Of a DNA stretch of 64,000 bases, positions 45,787 through 57,200 are shown in pieces. The stretch's first letter is position 1; each line of letters opens with the position of its first letter. The notes beneath the pieces were generated by a model that was given only the letters and a program-made list of their open reading frames with translations, had not been told where the DNA came from and searched no databases. This DNA is from Pseudopithomyces maydicus (Eukaryota; Ascomycota; Dothideomycetes; Pleosporales; Didymosphaeriaceae). The position numbers and the translations under genes are program-made. The stretch covers positions 310,001 to 374,000 of the forward strand of contig JANTUC010000009.1 of the NCBI GenBank assembly GCA_026873275.1. Direction: 5' to 3'.

Positions 45787-46673
45787 ATCCTTGGGCCGTG
45801 ACCCACTTTGTGATCCTTTCCACCATCTGTAGCATTCCTTTATGAGCGTGTCGGCGTGCTTCTTTGCTTTGCGGGCGTTGTATCCGGGACGGCATCCTCA
45901 TGGACACACTCTATACCATCGGTTTCCTTGTTGTCGAATTTGCATTGTAACGGTTACTGGCATCAACAGGCGAGCGTTCGGCGCTTTCTGAGGACTTGAG
46001 CGGCCAGACCGGCTTTCGGTCGGCTTTGAGATTTTGCGTTTGCTTTTGGGTAAGCAGGGGCTAGGGTGAAGGAGGGGTGGGATGGGATGCGCTTATCTAT
46101 CTATCCGCCGCCTACCTAGGTACATACCTACCTATCTACCGGTAGTTCCAACATGATTAGTACCGAGGGTCTACGAATTCGTGGCTCTCCAAACAGCAAC
46201 ACTACCTGTTCACAATATCGTGGTGTATGAGTGACAAAATGCGAATGCGCGCGTCATGCCCCCGCAGCAGAATGCCATGGCAGCCTTGGTTCAGACCAGA
46301 AGCGCCATGGCGGCGGGCAATGCCCATGAGGCTGCCGCTTCGTTGCCGATCGCTCCACTTTAGCGCTACGTCATCTAGACACCATCCCTTATACGCATGG
46401 TGTGACGCGCAGCTGGTAAACCATCGAGTGCTGCTCCAGACGTCCACACTCTTTTTCCAGGTGCTGCTTGCGAATCTGACCTGCTGTGCTCACTCATCAG
46501 TCGTCGCAGAACGCGCAGGTGACTCGCCACTCGGAGCGTTGCATTCCTCCGCTGCGTTAGCCTCAGCCCCCTTGCCCAGCTCCGTATCGCACCCTCGCAG
46601 CCCATCCCAAAGGTATTATATGGCCCCATCCTAACCTAACCCATACTGCGATCCGCCCAACTTCGAATTCGCT
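45787..46673. other. Intergenic
   Basis: 3' region of the small gene and promoter of the esterase gene, with a TACC/CTAT repeat patch near 46095-46145. No gene recognised. Confidence 0.5.
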
Positions 46674-48154
46674 ATGCCCGCCGAGGTGGCTGCCGAACGC
46701 TTCGGGCGCCCTCGATGGCTGCTCCATGTCCAGGCTGAGATATGGAGGTTCCTCATGGGCATCGGTATGATGCTTCACAAGCTCGCACGACCCTTGCCGC
46801 CCTCGCCAGCCTTCAATCGAACCATCGACGCGACCGTCTCACCCCTCACGGGCAAATTCAAGCTGCACTTTTACGTCCCAAAGGACTACAACAAAGTCAA
46901 GAAGCTAAAAGGCGCAAAAAGATATCCATGCGTTATCAACTTTCACGGAGGAGGATTTGTGCTGGGGAGCGCGCTGGACGATGCTCGTTGGGCAGGAGTG
47001 GTGGTTGAGCAGGTTGGCGCTATCGTCGTCAGCGTCGACTACCGCTGTGCGCCTGAATTTCCATTTCCTACGGCGGTCGAAGACGGTGCAGATGCTGTAC
47101 TGTACTTGGCCCAGCATGCGGAAGAGTTATTAATTGACCCGAGCCGCTTCGCGATATCAGGATTCTCGTCTGGAGGAAACATGAGCTTTACCGTCCCGTT
47201 ATGTCTCCAAGGAGAGCTACTAGACCGTTCCCCGTCTGGAGAGAAGATTGAAAATCCAGCACGCAGAGGCAGCGTCCCAGCAATCAACATCCTCTCGCCT
47301 CCCAATCCCGTAGTAGTTAAGAGCCGTCCTCCCACTGCAAACAACTCTGGGTCCCGCGTTGCCCTCTCCAGAACTGTCACCGGAAACAGCCGCCTCGACC
47401 GCATCGCCATGCTCCGTTCCACCGGCCAATCTGCCCTCTCCCTCGTCTCCTCTTACAAAGAAGGCTCCGCCGTCGCCGTCGCAACCCAAGGTTCCAAAGC
47501 TGAAGCCAAGATCCGCGGCATCGTCTCCTTCTACCCACCCACAGACTACACGCAAACACGCGCCCAGCGCCGCGCCACCTGCGCCCGCGCCGACCAACTC
47601 CTCCCCGCTGTCTTCACCGAGCTCTTCGACGACTCGTACCTCCAGCCCCCGCCCTGGATCTCGCCCACCCCTGGCTCAGCCCTGGCGTCGCCCCCACAGA
47701 CATGCTCAACGCCCTGCCAGACGACATCGTCATGTTCTGCTGCGAATGGGACATGCTCCTCCACGAGGGCGAGAAGTTTCGCGACAGACTCAAGACCGAC
47801 CTCGGCAAGCGCGTGCACTACCACTGCGTGCCTGGTGTTCCGCACGGATGGGACAAGGCGCCGAATCCGCTGCGGGAGAGCCCCGGCGCGAGGGACCAGT
47901 ACATGGTTGCGTGCAAGGAGCTGAAGCGCATGTTTGACATTGAGGACGAGGATGCCAACGAGGGGCTGTGCGGGTGCCCGGTTGAGGACGAGGAGGCGAG
48001 CATCGGCATGAGTTCGCTGAAGGAGGTGCGCACCGCCGAGTCGATGCAGGTGCCTACGAGGGAGGCGGCGAGGGAGGACTTCGCCTTCTCGCGGAGTAAA
48101 GACTCGTCGAGGGAGCCGTCAAGGGAACCGCCCATAAGAGAGGTGTCGAAGTAG
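46674..48154 (+). CDS. Alpha/beta-hydrolase, hormone-sensitive-lipase (HSL) type esterase, one apparent frameshift
   Basis: Likely hydrolyses esters; the substrate is unknown. Motifs of the HSL family are all present: oxyanion-hole HGGGF (about residue 90), nucleophile GFSSGG (Ser about 165), Asp in CEWDMLLHEGE and His in GVPHGWD. The N-terminus has an amphipathic or membrane-associated helix (EIWRFLMGIGMMLHKL). An insert of about 90 residues after the nucleophile is Ser/Pro-rich. The frame breaks at a C run around 47646-47654. One added C joins QPPP to LDLAHPWLSPGVAPTD, recovers the Asp and His, and gives exactly 494 codons. The Ser/Arg-rich tail (SREPSREPPIREVSK) looks disordered. Confidence 0.85.
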
Positions 48155-48456
48155 TGCTTTTGACGCCCTTTTGTTGATCTGCAGTAGTTGGATCTATGTA
48201 CTAGTATAGCATTTTCTCATTTAGCATGGCGTTTTCATATGCTGTTTAGCGTTTCGATTGGCGGAGAAGGTTGGTGTTATCTCTTGCACGTACATATACA
48301 CACCTTGCTGTACAAAAAGTTGGAAATTTATCGGTGGGCCAAGCTAGGACGTATATACATGTACATAGGAAGAGGGAGACTGGAAATACATACGCACATA
48401 CATACACATAACAACCCTCCATATATCTATACAGAGCGAAAGTAGTGATTAAAAGC

Positions 48457-48620
48457 AAAAAGCAACCACCGTAACTCAGATTCGAACCACCGCACCCTTT
48501 CACCTATGCATGCTCTGCCATCAACCACCTCTGCCAAAAAAGTACAAAACTAAAAGCCACTTCGAAGTGCCGGCTCAAAGAACTTGCGTTTTTGTTTGAT
48601 TTGACGGAAGAATCTCTATC
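48457..48620 (-). repeat. Dispersed element, copy C (minus strand)
   Basis: Read on the minus strand it has the same 75-nt core as copies A and B (48546-48620). An A-box-like TGGCAGAGGTGG (ending at 48536), a B-box-like GGTTCGAATC (48479-48488) and a T5 run (48461-48457) follow. The 26 nt from the A box (GGCAGAGGTGG through GGCAGAGCAT) match copy A but not copy B. Confidence 0.75.
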
Positions 48621-48680
48621 CGAATATTATATATAGTGGTGTTAAATAGCGAAATATACATATGTGAAGTGAAAGCGTGC

Positions 48681-49033
48681 GTAGCAAGCAGGCAGCGCGA
48701 CCGCGGGCGCAAAGTGAAAGACAGTTGGTCAGAAAGAGTTGTAGTACCCCACTGAACAGCGTCGTGGAGACAATACTATGTGTAATTTTGAGCTACTATG
48801 TGGTGAGTTCTATCTATGTTTCTTGCTCTCCTGTTCGCTCCTTCCCAATCTCTCTATGTGTCTGTAGCAAGCAGCGCGACGGGTTGAAAATTGCACGGTG
48901 GATAAAGAAGTGTACTCCACTTAACAGTTTCGTAAGGATAATAATATAGGTAGGTTTGAACTACCGCACTGTGAGTTCTGTCTATACTTCTTTCTCTATT
49001 GTTCGCTCCTTCCTTTTCTCTCTACGTACATGC
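48681..49033 (+). repeat. Diverged tandem duplication, period about 183 nt
   Basis: Two units start with GTAGCAAGCAG at 48681 and 48864. They share blocks such as GTGAGTTCT and GTTCGCTCCTTCC. The second unit has a B-box-like GGTTTGAACTACC near 48953. Roughly 70 percent similar by eye. Confidence 0.6.
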
Positions 49034-49177
49034 TGTTAGCTCCCCACCTTGTACCCATACACCGTTTATCGCAACGCCGAAACTCCAAACCAAGTATACC
49101 CAACACACCAATCAACCAACCTAAATCACCCTTTGACAAGAGAACAAAAATACTAAGCAAGTAAACCAATCCCCACC

Positions 49178-50019
49178 CTACTCATACAATACCAAACACC
49201 TAACCTCCACACTCCGCCTCAACGGCACCTCCTCCCCCACCCTCTTCACCTCCTGCACCGCCCCATGCGCCACCCCACCCATCCTCCACCTCCTCTCCGA
49301 GTCATAATCCACGAACACCAACGCCTCATCCGCCCGCATCTCGCTGACGTAGTAAAACTTGTACTCGGGATGCCACTTCAGGCCGCGGATGTGCGTCTTG
49401 TAGTTCGACCGCGTGTAGACGGGCTCCGCCAGCTTGACGGGGTGGATCGGCGTCGACGTGGGATCCAGCAGCGCGAGCGGCATCTGGTGCACGGGGGCGA
49501 GCGGCTTCCAGACGTTCATGATGGCCCAGTGGGAGGACGCCCATGTGGAGGCTGTGGGGCCGTCTAGGACGCGTGTGAGGTGTGCGTGGGCGGTGGAGGC
49601 GTCGTTGTCGATGTGGATGTCTGGGACGGGGGTTGTGGTGTAGGTTTTTACTTGGTCTGAGGCCGCGGGGGAGGGCGTTTTTGCTGGCGGTAGCGGTGGT
49701 GGAAGGGGATGACTTGGGAGGCGCCGGTGAGGCGTTTGACGAGGTGGGAGCATTCGGTGTAGTAGGTGGCTATGGCAGGGTTTGTGGAGGGGGTGGAGTC
49801 TGGAGAGAGGAAGTCTTCCTCTGTGATGCTGGGGGTGAAGTCTGTGTTTTGGAAGCCCCGTGTGGAGATGGTGGGTTGGATTTCGAGTGTGCGGATATCG
49901 TTCAATTGTATTTTTTGTTTGTTAGGAGGAAGGAGGTTGGATTGGCCGGAGGCATAGTCCAAGAAAGCTGAGTTGCCATCTTTGGTGCCGGCGAAGAATT
50001 GAGCTGTTGCGTAGGTCAT
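49178..50019 (-). CDS. AsaB/CmcJ-family oxidoreductase (GA4-desaturase-like), one apparent frameshift
   Basis: Resembles the fungal family variously called hydroxylase/desaturase AsaB, CmcJ-like or GA4 desaturase, often found in secondary-metabolite clusters. Recognised parts are LNDIRTLEIQPTISTRGFQ, the motif IPFHHRYRQQ, the segment SSHWAIMNVWKPLAPVHQMP and HPEYKFYYVSEMRADEALVF, and the C-terminal HGAV. The putative metal-binding His residues lie in these last blocks. The frame breaks at an A5 run near 49677-49682 on the coding strand. One added A links YRQQK to TPSPAASDQVKTY and gives exactly 281 codons. Single exon otherwise. Family placement is from memory of motifs; the chemistry is unproven. 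Confidence 0.75.
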
Positions 50020-50645
50020 GGTGTATGTTTTTTGTTCTATCTGTCGACATCTTGAGAGAGTACTGGCAATTTAAACAACACCGTTGCTGCTGTTTTCGGT
50101 CTTCCGGCAAACGTGGACGGTCTTTGTGAAGCCCATGTCGGACTTATTCGTATTGGGCAACAATTCCACGGCATGACCAACATGTTGGTGACCTGTTGGC
50201 CTGGATTAGCGAGCGATTCCAGTGTTCTTCAATGTTGTGTCGGTAAGAGCTGAATGTGGGGTGCTCCTCCTAGAGAAGATATAACAAACTTGTTTGTCAA
50301 TGCTTGGAGCAGAAGCGAGACACCAGTTCCTCATTTAAATGAAGTAGCTGAGCAGATTGGCAGGAGTTGACGGTTGCCTTCCTCTTTTGCTCTAATGCTG
50401 ACTGCATGTGTTGGAATCGTGTCCAAAGCGGCTAGAGTACATCGTAATCTGGGGAAGAGCATACATAACTAAAAGGGAAACTTTTAGTTCTTACGACCTG
50501 CGGTTAGCTGTGGGGCGCATACGACGCGTCGGACATAGATGTGGCCTGAGGTGTTATATGTGGGTAGTTTTACCAATGATAGAACTTCGCGAGCTTCTAG
50601 AAGCCACTGCATCGTTACACAGCGCAATAACATCCAACATCGTAT
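50020..50645. other. Intergenic
   Basis: Promoter side of the AsaB/CmcJ-like gene and 3' region of the methyltransferase gene. No gene recognised. Confidence 0.5.
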
Positions 50646-51753
50646 TTACCGAGTAGCCGCGTTAAAAAATATCCAGTACCACACAGTCTTCAAAGGTTTA
50701 GCTTGCGTCGTGATACCATAAGCATGTTTGAAGAGATGACTCACCCTACCATGATAGCTGAGATTCCCTGTCACGTCCTCTTCGATTTCTTCACCGTGTA
50801 AAGCTTCAAATACGCGATCTTTGAGTGCCTACGTCAATGAGACACTGTTCTGATTCTTGAATGAGGTCTTACCTGGAGCTCTGAACCTTTCAATTTCGAG
50901 ACTTGGGACATTGTTGCAAATCGCTCCCAAATACTCTCTCTAGACAGTGCCGCCTCGTATGTTACTTCTCCTTCTCTCAATGGATGTCTGAAGTAAGATT
51001 GTTGGTCCGAATTTAGAACATCTTTCCACTTTAGCTCGCGATATAGGTTGATTGGATTTGGCAAGCTCCGAATGATGGTCTTCAACCTTGCTTCGTAAGG
51101 CGTTGAAGGTATATGATCGATGGGTCCGTTGACTAGAAATTTGAACTATTTAATCATAATCCTAAGGAGATAATATATTGAGCGCAGCGGTACTTACAAT
51201 CGTCTACATTCCAAATCAATCCCAATCCACCGCCCTTCGGTCCCAACACTCTTCGTATTTCTCGAAGCGTATCAGCCGTAGCAAACCTGTTATACAGTAT
51301 CACCATCACGAGATTTACGAAAAGACCTAACCTCAGTGATACATACCAATGAAATGCCTAACTCATCAGCGCTCACTCCTCACAACACCCACCCAACACT
51401 AACCTGTGCTACGATCACTGCATCTGCCCACCCGTCCTCCACACTTTCAAGTCTACCCGCAAGATCCGCCACCACAACAGTATTACTCAACCCTTTCTTC
51501 TCCAGCACCCCGCGCATCTGGTCATGTGGCTCACCAGCCACTATCTCGTATCGCTCAGGTCGTGACGCCAGCAACTCGGTGAATTTGCCCGTCCCCGCAC
51601 CAACTTCCACGATTCGCGCTCCGGCCACACCCTTCACACCGACTTCGTGCAGAAGCTGGTCAATCGCAGAAGGGGGTAGTTGGGCCGGTGCGTGTCGTAG
51701 GAGCTGGCGGCGTGGAAGCCAGAAGCTGCTTGTGGGTGGATTGCGGATAGCAT
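50646..51753 (-). CDS. SAM-dependent methyltransferase (class I, type 11), one apparent frameshift
   Basis: A small-molecule-type methyltransferase of 278 aa. Exons are 51404-51753, an 11-nt micro-exon 51347-51357, 51198-51286, 50873-51132, 50745-50828 and 50646-50687. Motif I (SAM-binding) is IVEVGAGTGKFTE; the acidic strand-2 region is EIVAGEPHDQM. The micro-exon supplies AFHW, the usual motif after the D-A-V-I-V-A-Q strand. In exon 1 a G5 run (51672-51676) lacks one base. Adding it gives FHAASSYDTHRPNYPPSAI, the expected N-terminus of this family, and exactly 279 codons. Substrate unknown. The last exon (TVWYWIFFNAATR) is the least certain. Confidence 0.8.
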
Positions 51754-52347
51754 GGATCAGATTGATTTGAAGGTGTACAGGTAGGAGTGCTGGGCCGTAC
51801 GTGAGAGGTACAGAAGGGTGATACTCATTGATGTTGATCTCGGGGTAGACTAGCGGGTCGTGTAGGCGATTGCGACATTGTCCAGGGTATGTAGTCAGAT
51901 GCGCTAGTAGTATCCGAAGAGAGAGCTCGCTTCGAAACATTCAGAATGTATTCATTAGTAGCAGAGGGAGATATAAAGTATGGGAAACAGGAAATTACAC
52001 GTGCTAGGCCGATGGTCATAAAAACAGAAGTTCGATGTCCTGACAGGCTAATATGAAGCGCATAGTCAATCTTACAATGTTCAGCTTCTTACGTGGGCAC
52101 ATCACGGACACTAAATGACGATCTCTATGTGATAAACTACTCTCTCATATTGCTCTGGTTCTCCCCTTGGGTATATAACGTTTACTACTCTCAGACTGTT
52201 CCATGCCCGCACCCCCTCCCCTTAAACTAGGCTGGATTTGCTCCCAACGACCAATAAAAAAAGATGTACAAGAAACAGAAACGACCGACCGACAGTGCCT
52301 GGAATATGGTACAAAATCATTAAGTCGTAACGAGATCGGAGGAGCGT
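51754..52347. other. Intergenic
   Basis: Promoter side of the methyltransferase gene and 3' region of uricase. An open frame running upstream of 51753 is an out-of-frame extension of exon 1. Confidence 0.5.
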
Positions 52348-53350
52348 CTATAGCTTGGACTTGGGCGTGCGAGTAACAGTGCAGAAGATGAGACCGTTGG
52401 GGTCGGACTGGGGAGCAAAAACGGTAGCGTCCTTTCCAGTGTTTTTGATTCCCTTGTGCCAGCTGAGGTCTGCATAAATAGTCAGTAAATGAACCGTGGA
52501 TTTTGTAGGACGTTTGGATTGACATACCAACTTCGAAGTAATGCTTGTTGGGAAGAACATAGTCGACCTCTTCCACCAGAGGAACATCGGCAAGAATATT
52601 CTCACACATCTTGTACATGGTGGCCTGGACGCTAGCACTGTCGTCCTCTGCAAAGATCTTCAGGGTGATGTCGCGTGCCTTCTGGTACGCGCCATTGAAA
52701 TCAACCGCCTTGACTTCATTCAAGTTGCTGAATGTCTTCCACTTCCAGCCGGCCTCAACCTCGGTGCTGAGAATGCGGTCCCAAGTCTCGGGCAACCGCG
52801 TGTACTCGTCGCGGTGGAAGCCGTAGAAAGCAGAGCCGGTGCTCTTCAGCACGAGCAGCTTCTCGATCTTGGAGCGGATCTCAACGCCCTTGTTCTCGCG
52901 AGTGACCGATTCGACTACGCGGATCTCCTCGCCATCGCGGTAGAACGAGTGCGGGTGCGGCTTGCCGTCAATGGTCATGCGCGTCCATCGGTGCTGGATG
53001 ATCTTGACATGGGCAGCGTGAATGTGCGGGTAGGTCTTGACGAAGTGGTCGCCGAGGGTGGCAGCGAATTGCTCGGGAGGGTCGATGGAGTTTTGCTTGG
53101 CAAGAATGTAGATAGTCTGCTTCTGGGTGTCTGTGGCAACGACGGGGCCGTTGTCGGCTTTGGTGTAGCTGTCAAAGTTAGTGGTGCAGAGCGAAGGACC
53201 GAAATATGCTCACGAGGTTTGGATGTCGCCCTCGAGGAGAGTGCAGACGGTCTGCTCAATGACGGTGTGGACACCAGTCTGCTCGTTCTTATCTACCTTG
53301 TACAGACGGACATTGTCCTTGCCGTACTTTGCGTAGCTGAGCTGAGACAT
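52348..53350 (-). CDS. Urate oxidase (uricase), peroxisomal
   Basis: Oxidises urate to 5-hydroxyisourate in purine degradation. Exons are 53214-53350, 52528-53168 and 52348-52469 (299 aa). The N-terminus MSQLSYAKYGKDNVRLYKV, the active-site region VVATDTQKQTIYILAK, the segment HAAHVKIIQHRWTRM and the paired-domain motif LPETWDRILSTEVEAGW are all typical of uricases. The C-terminus SKL is a classic PTS1 peroxisome signal. Both introns are short with regular signals. In filamentous fungi this gene is usually induced by uric acid and repressed by ammonium. No anomalies. Confidence 0.97.
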
Positions 53351-54249
53351 TGCGATGAATTCTCTGAGAAGTGAAGATTGAAGCTGCTGTGAGGATTGAA
53401 GCAGTGGTCAAAAGTCAGTGAGGGATGGCACGAAAAAGCAGAAGAGGTGAAGCTTGGGTTAGTGATAGTGAGGGGAGCTATGCGATAGATATACGTCCAA
53501 AAGCAAATCCTTATCAGAACAGGATGCCGAGCGGATCTCGCCGAAACATGTGCGGCAAGCGACAGAGACCGTGCAATGCACAACGGGATCGCGTGAGACG
53601 GATGCAAATGTTGCAGACGGCGGCCGTTGCGCTCAAAGCTTTGGGGGAGCCCGGCGAGGTCCGACGATGGAGCAGGGCTAGCTCCGACGCTCGAGCTTCC
53701 CATTGGCCGATGCGTGGAGAAGACGGCACGTGATATCAAACCGCCCGCGCAGGCTTGACCGCGGGGCTTCAGGGCTCAACAACGACGAAGGACAGTGCGG
53801 GCTGGACCGAGAGAAGGGACTGCGAGCTCCTCATGTGCATCTGGGATGGAGCTGCAGAATCAGAGCAAGGGAGGAAGCAGCTGCAGCCCAGATGCTCCTC
53901 GGCCATGTGTGCACGGGCCGAGTGTACACTGGCGTTCCAGATGGACACTGCGACGTCCTAAACGCCTTAGGAACCGCGTGCGTGCCGCAATTCACCACCA
54001 CGATCATTTGCAGTAGCTGCCTTGACCGCCTTTGCTCCCACCACGCCGCTCCTTGAGACCTGCTTGTGCACTCAACACCCCCGCGCCCCCGTACCACGCT
54101 CTTGCGCCGCTGCGAACCCCGCTCGCTGTTTAGCCTGTCCCCTCCACGCCCTTCGATGTCTGCGCGCAACAGTTCATGAGCCAAGAGGAGGTATTTGTGT
54201 GGATATCGACATGCAATGTGGCTGGGAGGCGTACGGTTAAGGCCTGCTC
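53351..54249. promoter_or_regulatory. Shared upstream region of uricase and Rictor genes
   Basis: About 900 nt between divergent start codons. No gene of its own supported; must hold both promoters. Confidence 0.45.
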
Positions 54250-57200
54250 ATGACGCCTCCAGTGAAAGCCGACGGCGACCAGGGCCCTCTACTTGCGCCC
54301 GTACGAAGTAGACCAGATGGCCGCTCGCTGCCAGCACCCGCCAGCAGCATCATGGCCGGGTCGCGCACGCAGCCCTCGTATGCCACAGCCAAAGAAGCAC
54401 CCGGAAGCTTCAGCTCGCAACTACGACCCACAACCTCGCACGATGGCCGCTTGAAACCTGATTTCGATACACACGCCATTATCGTGGGTGATGATAACAC
54501 CACCACCACCGAGCAACGCCAGGCTGAACTACATGATCAGATTGAGAAGGAGACAAAGATCAAGATAGGATCGGAAAATCTCTTGGAGGCGCTCAATGCA
54601 AAGAATGCGAAGAACACCAGCAACCAGAGGCTCCAGGTTGAGGAACAGTTGAACATCTCCAATAAAAAACTTGCACAGCTCAAGTCTGGATTAGCAGCTG
54701 AGATACAGAGAGCCAAGGAGATAAAGTCGCCACCTGCCGAAGCTCAGAGCAGACTCTCCTACTTGTTTCGCCGCAACCTGTCCCGGTCCCCATCGCGGCA
54801 CATCGCGAAAAAGAACGAAGACGAAGATGATGAGACCGAGTCGCCCACGTTCGTGCTCGCCGAAATACTCAAGGCCCTAGAGACCGCTGGTATGCAGCCG
54901 GAATACTATGTGGAAAGGGCCAACGCGCTCGTGGATTTGTTTAAAAGACATCCCACTCTCAAATTCGAGCTTGCTTGGTCCATTTTCGGAATCAGGATGC
55001 AAACCATGCTGCTCAGTGACAGCCGTGAGGTGGTTGCAGCTGCGTACCGGATCATGCGCCATACCTTTACCGACCGCAAGTCGCTCCAAATTATTCGGTC
55101 CCTACATACGGACTATCTCGTCATCCTGTCCCTCGTAAAGGAAAGCAAGGCCGCTGTCGAAAGAGAGCAGGCTCTCAAATTTGTGCGGGCCTTTCTGGAT
55201 GTCAAAGGTGGAGTCGAGGAGATTTCGCGCTCAGTCGTCAGAATCCTGGTTGCTGTCGCTGAGCATACAGACGATCGATTAAGAAATATCGCCACCCTTA
55301 CTTTAGCCGAGATCCTTGTGAAGAAGCCTTCCCTTCTTGTCGAATCTGGCGGAATGGGAACACTAACAGACGCGCTTGGGGAAGGAAACTATTACGCTGC
55401 AGAAAGCGTAGGGAGCGCTTTTGTCTACTTGCTGGATACCCCACAAAGACGTCGGTTTTTCAGATCTGGACACGAGCTCGAGGCGCCCTTTGCCATGTTT
55501 ACGGACGCTGGGACCGCGCATAGCCATCTTCACGAAGAGAAGCTGAAAGCGAATGCTAAAGTCATTGCATCGTTACTGCGGAGTTGGTCTGGCTTCCTTT
55601 CGCTATGCACAAACGACTTTCTGGCCATTCGATCCTTGCTCATTTCACTAGAAATTCCCACACCGCATGTACGGAACGTGTTGTTAGAATTGCTGTTTGA
55701 CATTCTCCGCATTAAGCCTCCCTCGTGGTCTACTTCATTCCTCGCTGGTCGTCGGTTGACTACATATGGCCGCGTGACAAACTTGAAAAATCAAGCGATA
55801 CAAGATGATTCAGGTCCCAGTACCGATCCTACGAACAAGTGGAATCTTCTTGAACATTACGTTGCCATGGTTTTAGCTGCATTTCTACATGCAGGTCTCG
55901 TCCCAGCACTTCTCAAAGCAGAAGAGGACCCATTGAGTCTTGCTTTGAAACGCAAGACGACGCTCCTCCTCGGCGAGGTTCTCAAGATGGCCAACGAGCT
56001 TTTACCGCCATCATGGAGTTCAGAATTGCAGGTCCTTCCTCAGCTCCTTCGATCTGCAGCCAATTTCCAGGCCGAATCTCGTTTCGTTGCGATTGGCACT
56101 ATCTACCAAGTAGACAGCGTCAACAGGACTTTGTACCGATCGGCAAATACGCCGAATCAACCGGGCAAGGGCATTACTACAGGTAATGATGCTACATCTA
56201 CAAGACAGACCGATCAATCCAAGGCCCAAGCTGCAGTGCAAGTGGACGAAACCACATTCAGAACCATGATGGTGGATACCCAGGTTCTTGGCACCGTCAC
56301 GTTCCAGAAATGGAGATGGGACTTGATCCAAACCATTATCGATGGACCGTTACTCAACGCTAAGCGTTTAGATGAGGCCATAAAGGGGGCCAAATTTGTT
56401 CACCGTCTACTTAGGTTCTATCAGCCGCTCAAATATCGGTTCTGCGATGTCAAAAATACAAAGCCGAACCAGCGATATGTCCGTGCCGGATGTGCTCTCA
56501 TCCGCACGCTGCTACAAAACCCTGAAGGTGTACGAAATCTGAGTGATAGCAAATTTATACGACAGCTCGCAGAATGCTTATCACATTTCGACCGGATGAG
56601 CGGACTCACATCCGACTCACCCATGTTTTCTGTGGAGAGGATGAACGAAACTTTGACGGGTGGTTACTTCGCGCTGCTGGGTGCGTTGACCAAGGATCCC
56701 AAGGGCATCCAGATCCTCGAAAGATGGAGGGTCCTGAACATGTTCTATCACATTATAGAACTGAACGACCGTGATGATCTCATCAAGACTTTGCTGAGCA
56801 ACATGGACTACACGCTGGACGGACATCTACGCATCATCGTGTCTAAAGCCATGACGTCCTGCTCAAAAGAAGTGCGCATTTTCGCGACCAGACTGCTACG
56901 CAAGTATGCGACCAGGCCAATGCAGCCGACGGATTCTTCGAGCGTCGCAGAATGGGCGATCAAGTCGCTGGTTACACAACTGTACGACCCAGACGTCGAG
57001 GTTTGCGAGGTTGCCATCAAGATCCTGGAAGAAACGTGCAATCAAACCGAGTCCTTGGAGTACGTGGTAAAGTGTCGGCCAGCGTTAGATCACCTGGGTG
57101 AAATCGGTGCGCCGCTGTTGCTCCGGTTTCTCTCTACCTCGGTAGGGTACCACTATCTAGATGGGCTGAACTACATTACCGGGGAGATGGACGACTGGTT

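Larger units (their letters stand above)
48155..49177. other. Repeat-bearing intergenic region
   Basis: Convergent 3' regions containing dispersed element copy C and a diverged tandem duplication. No gene supported. Confidence 0.6.
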
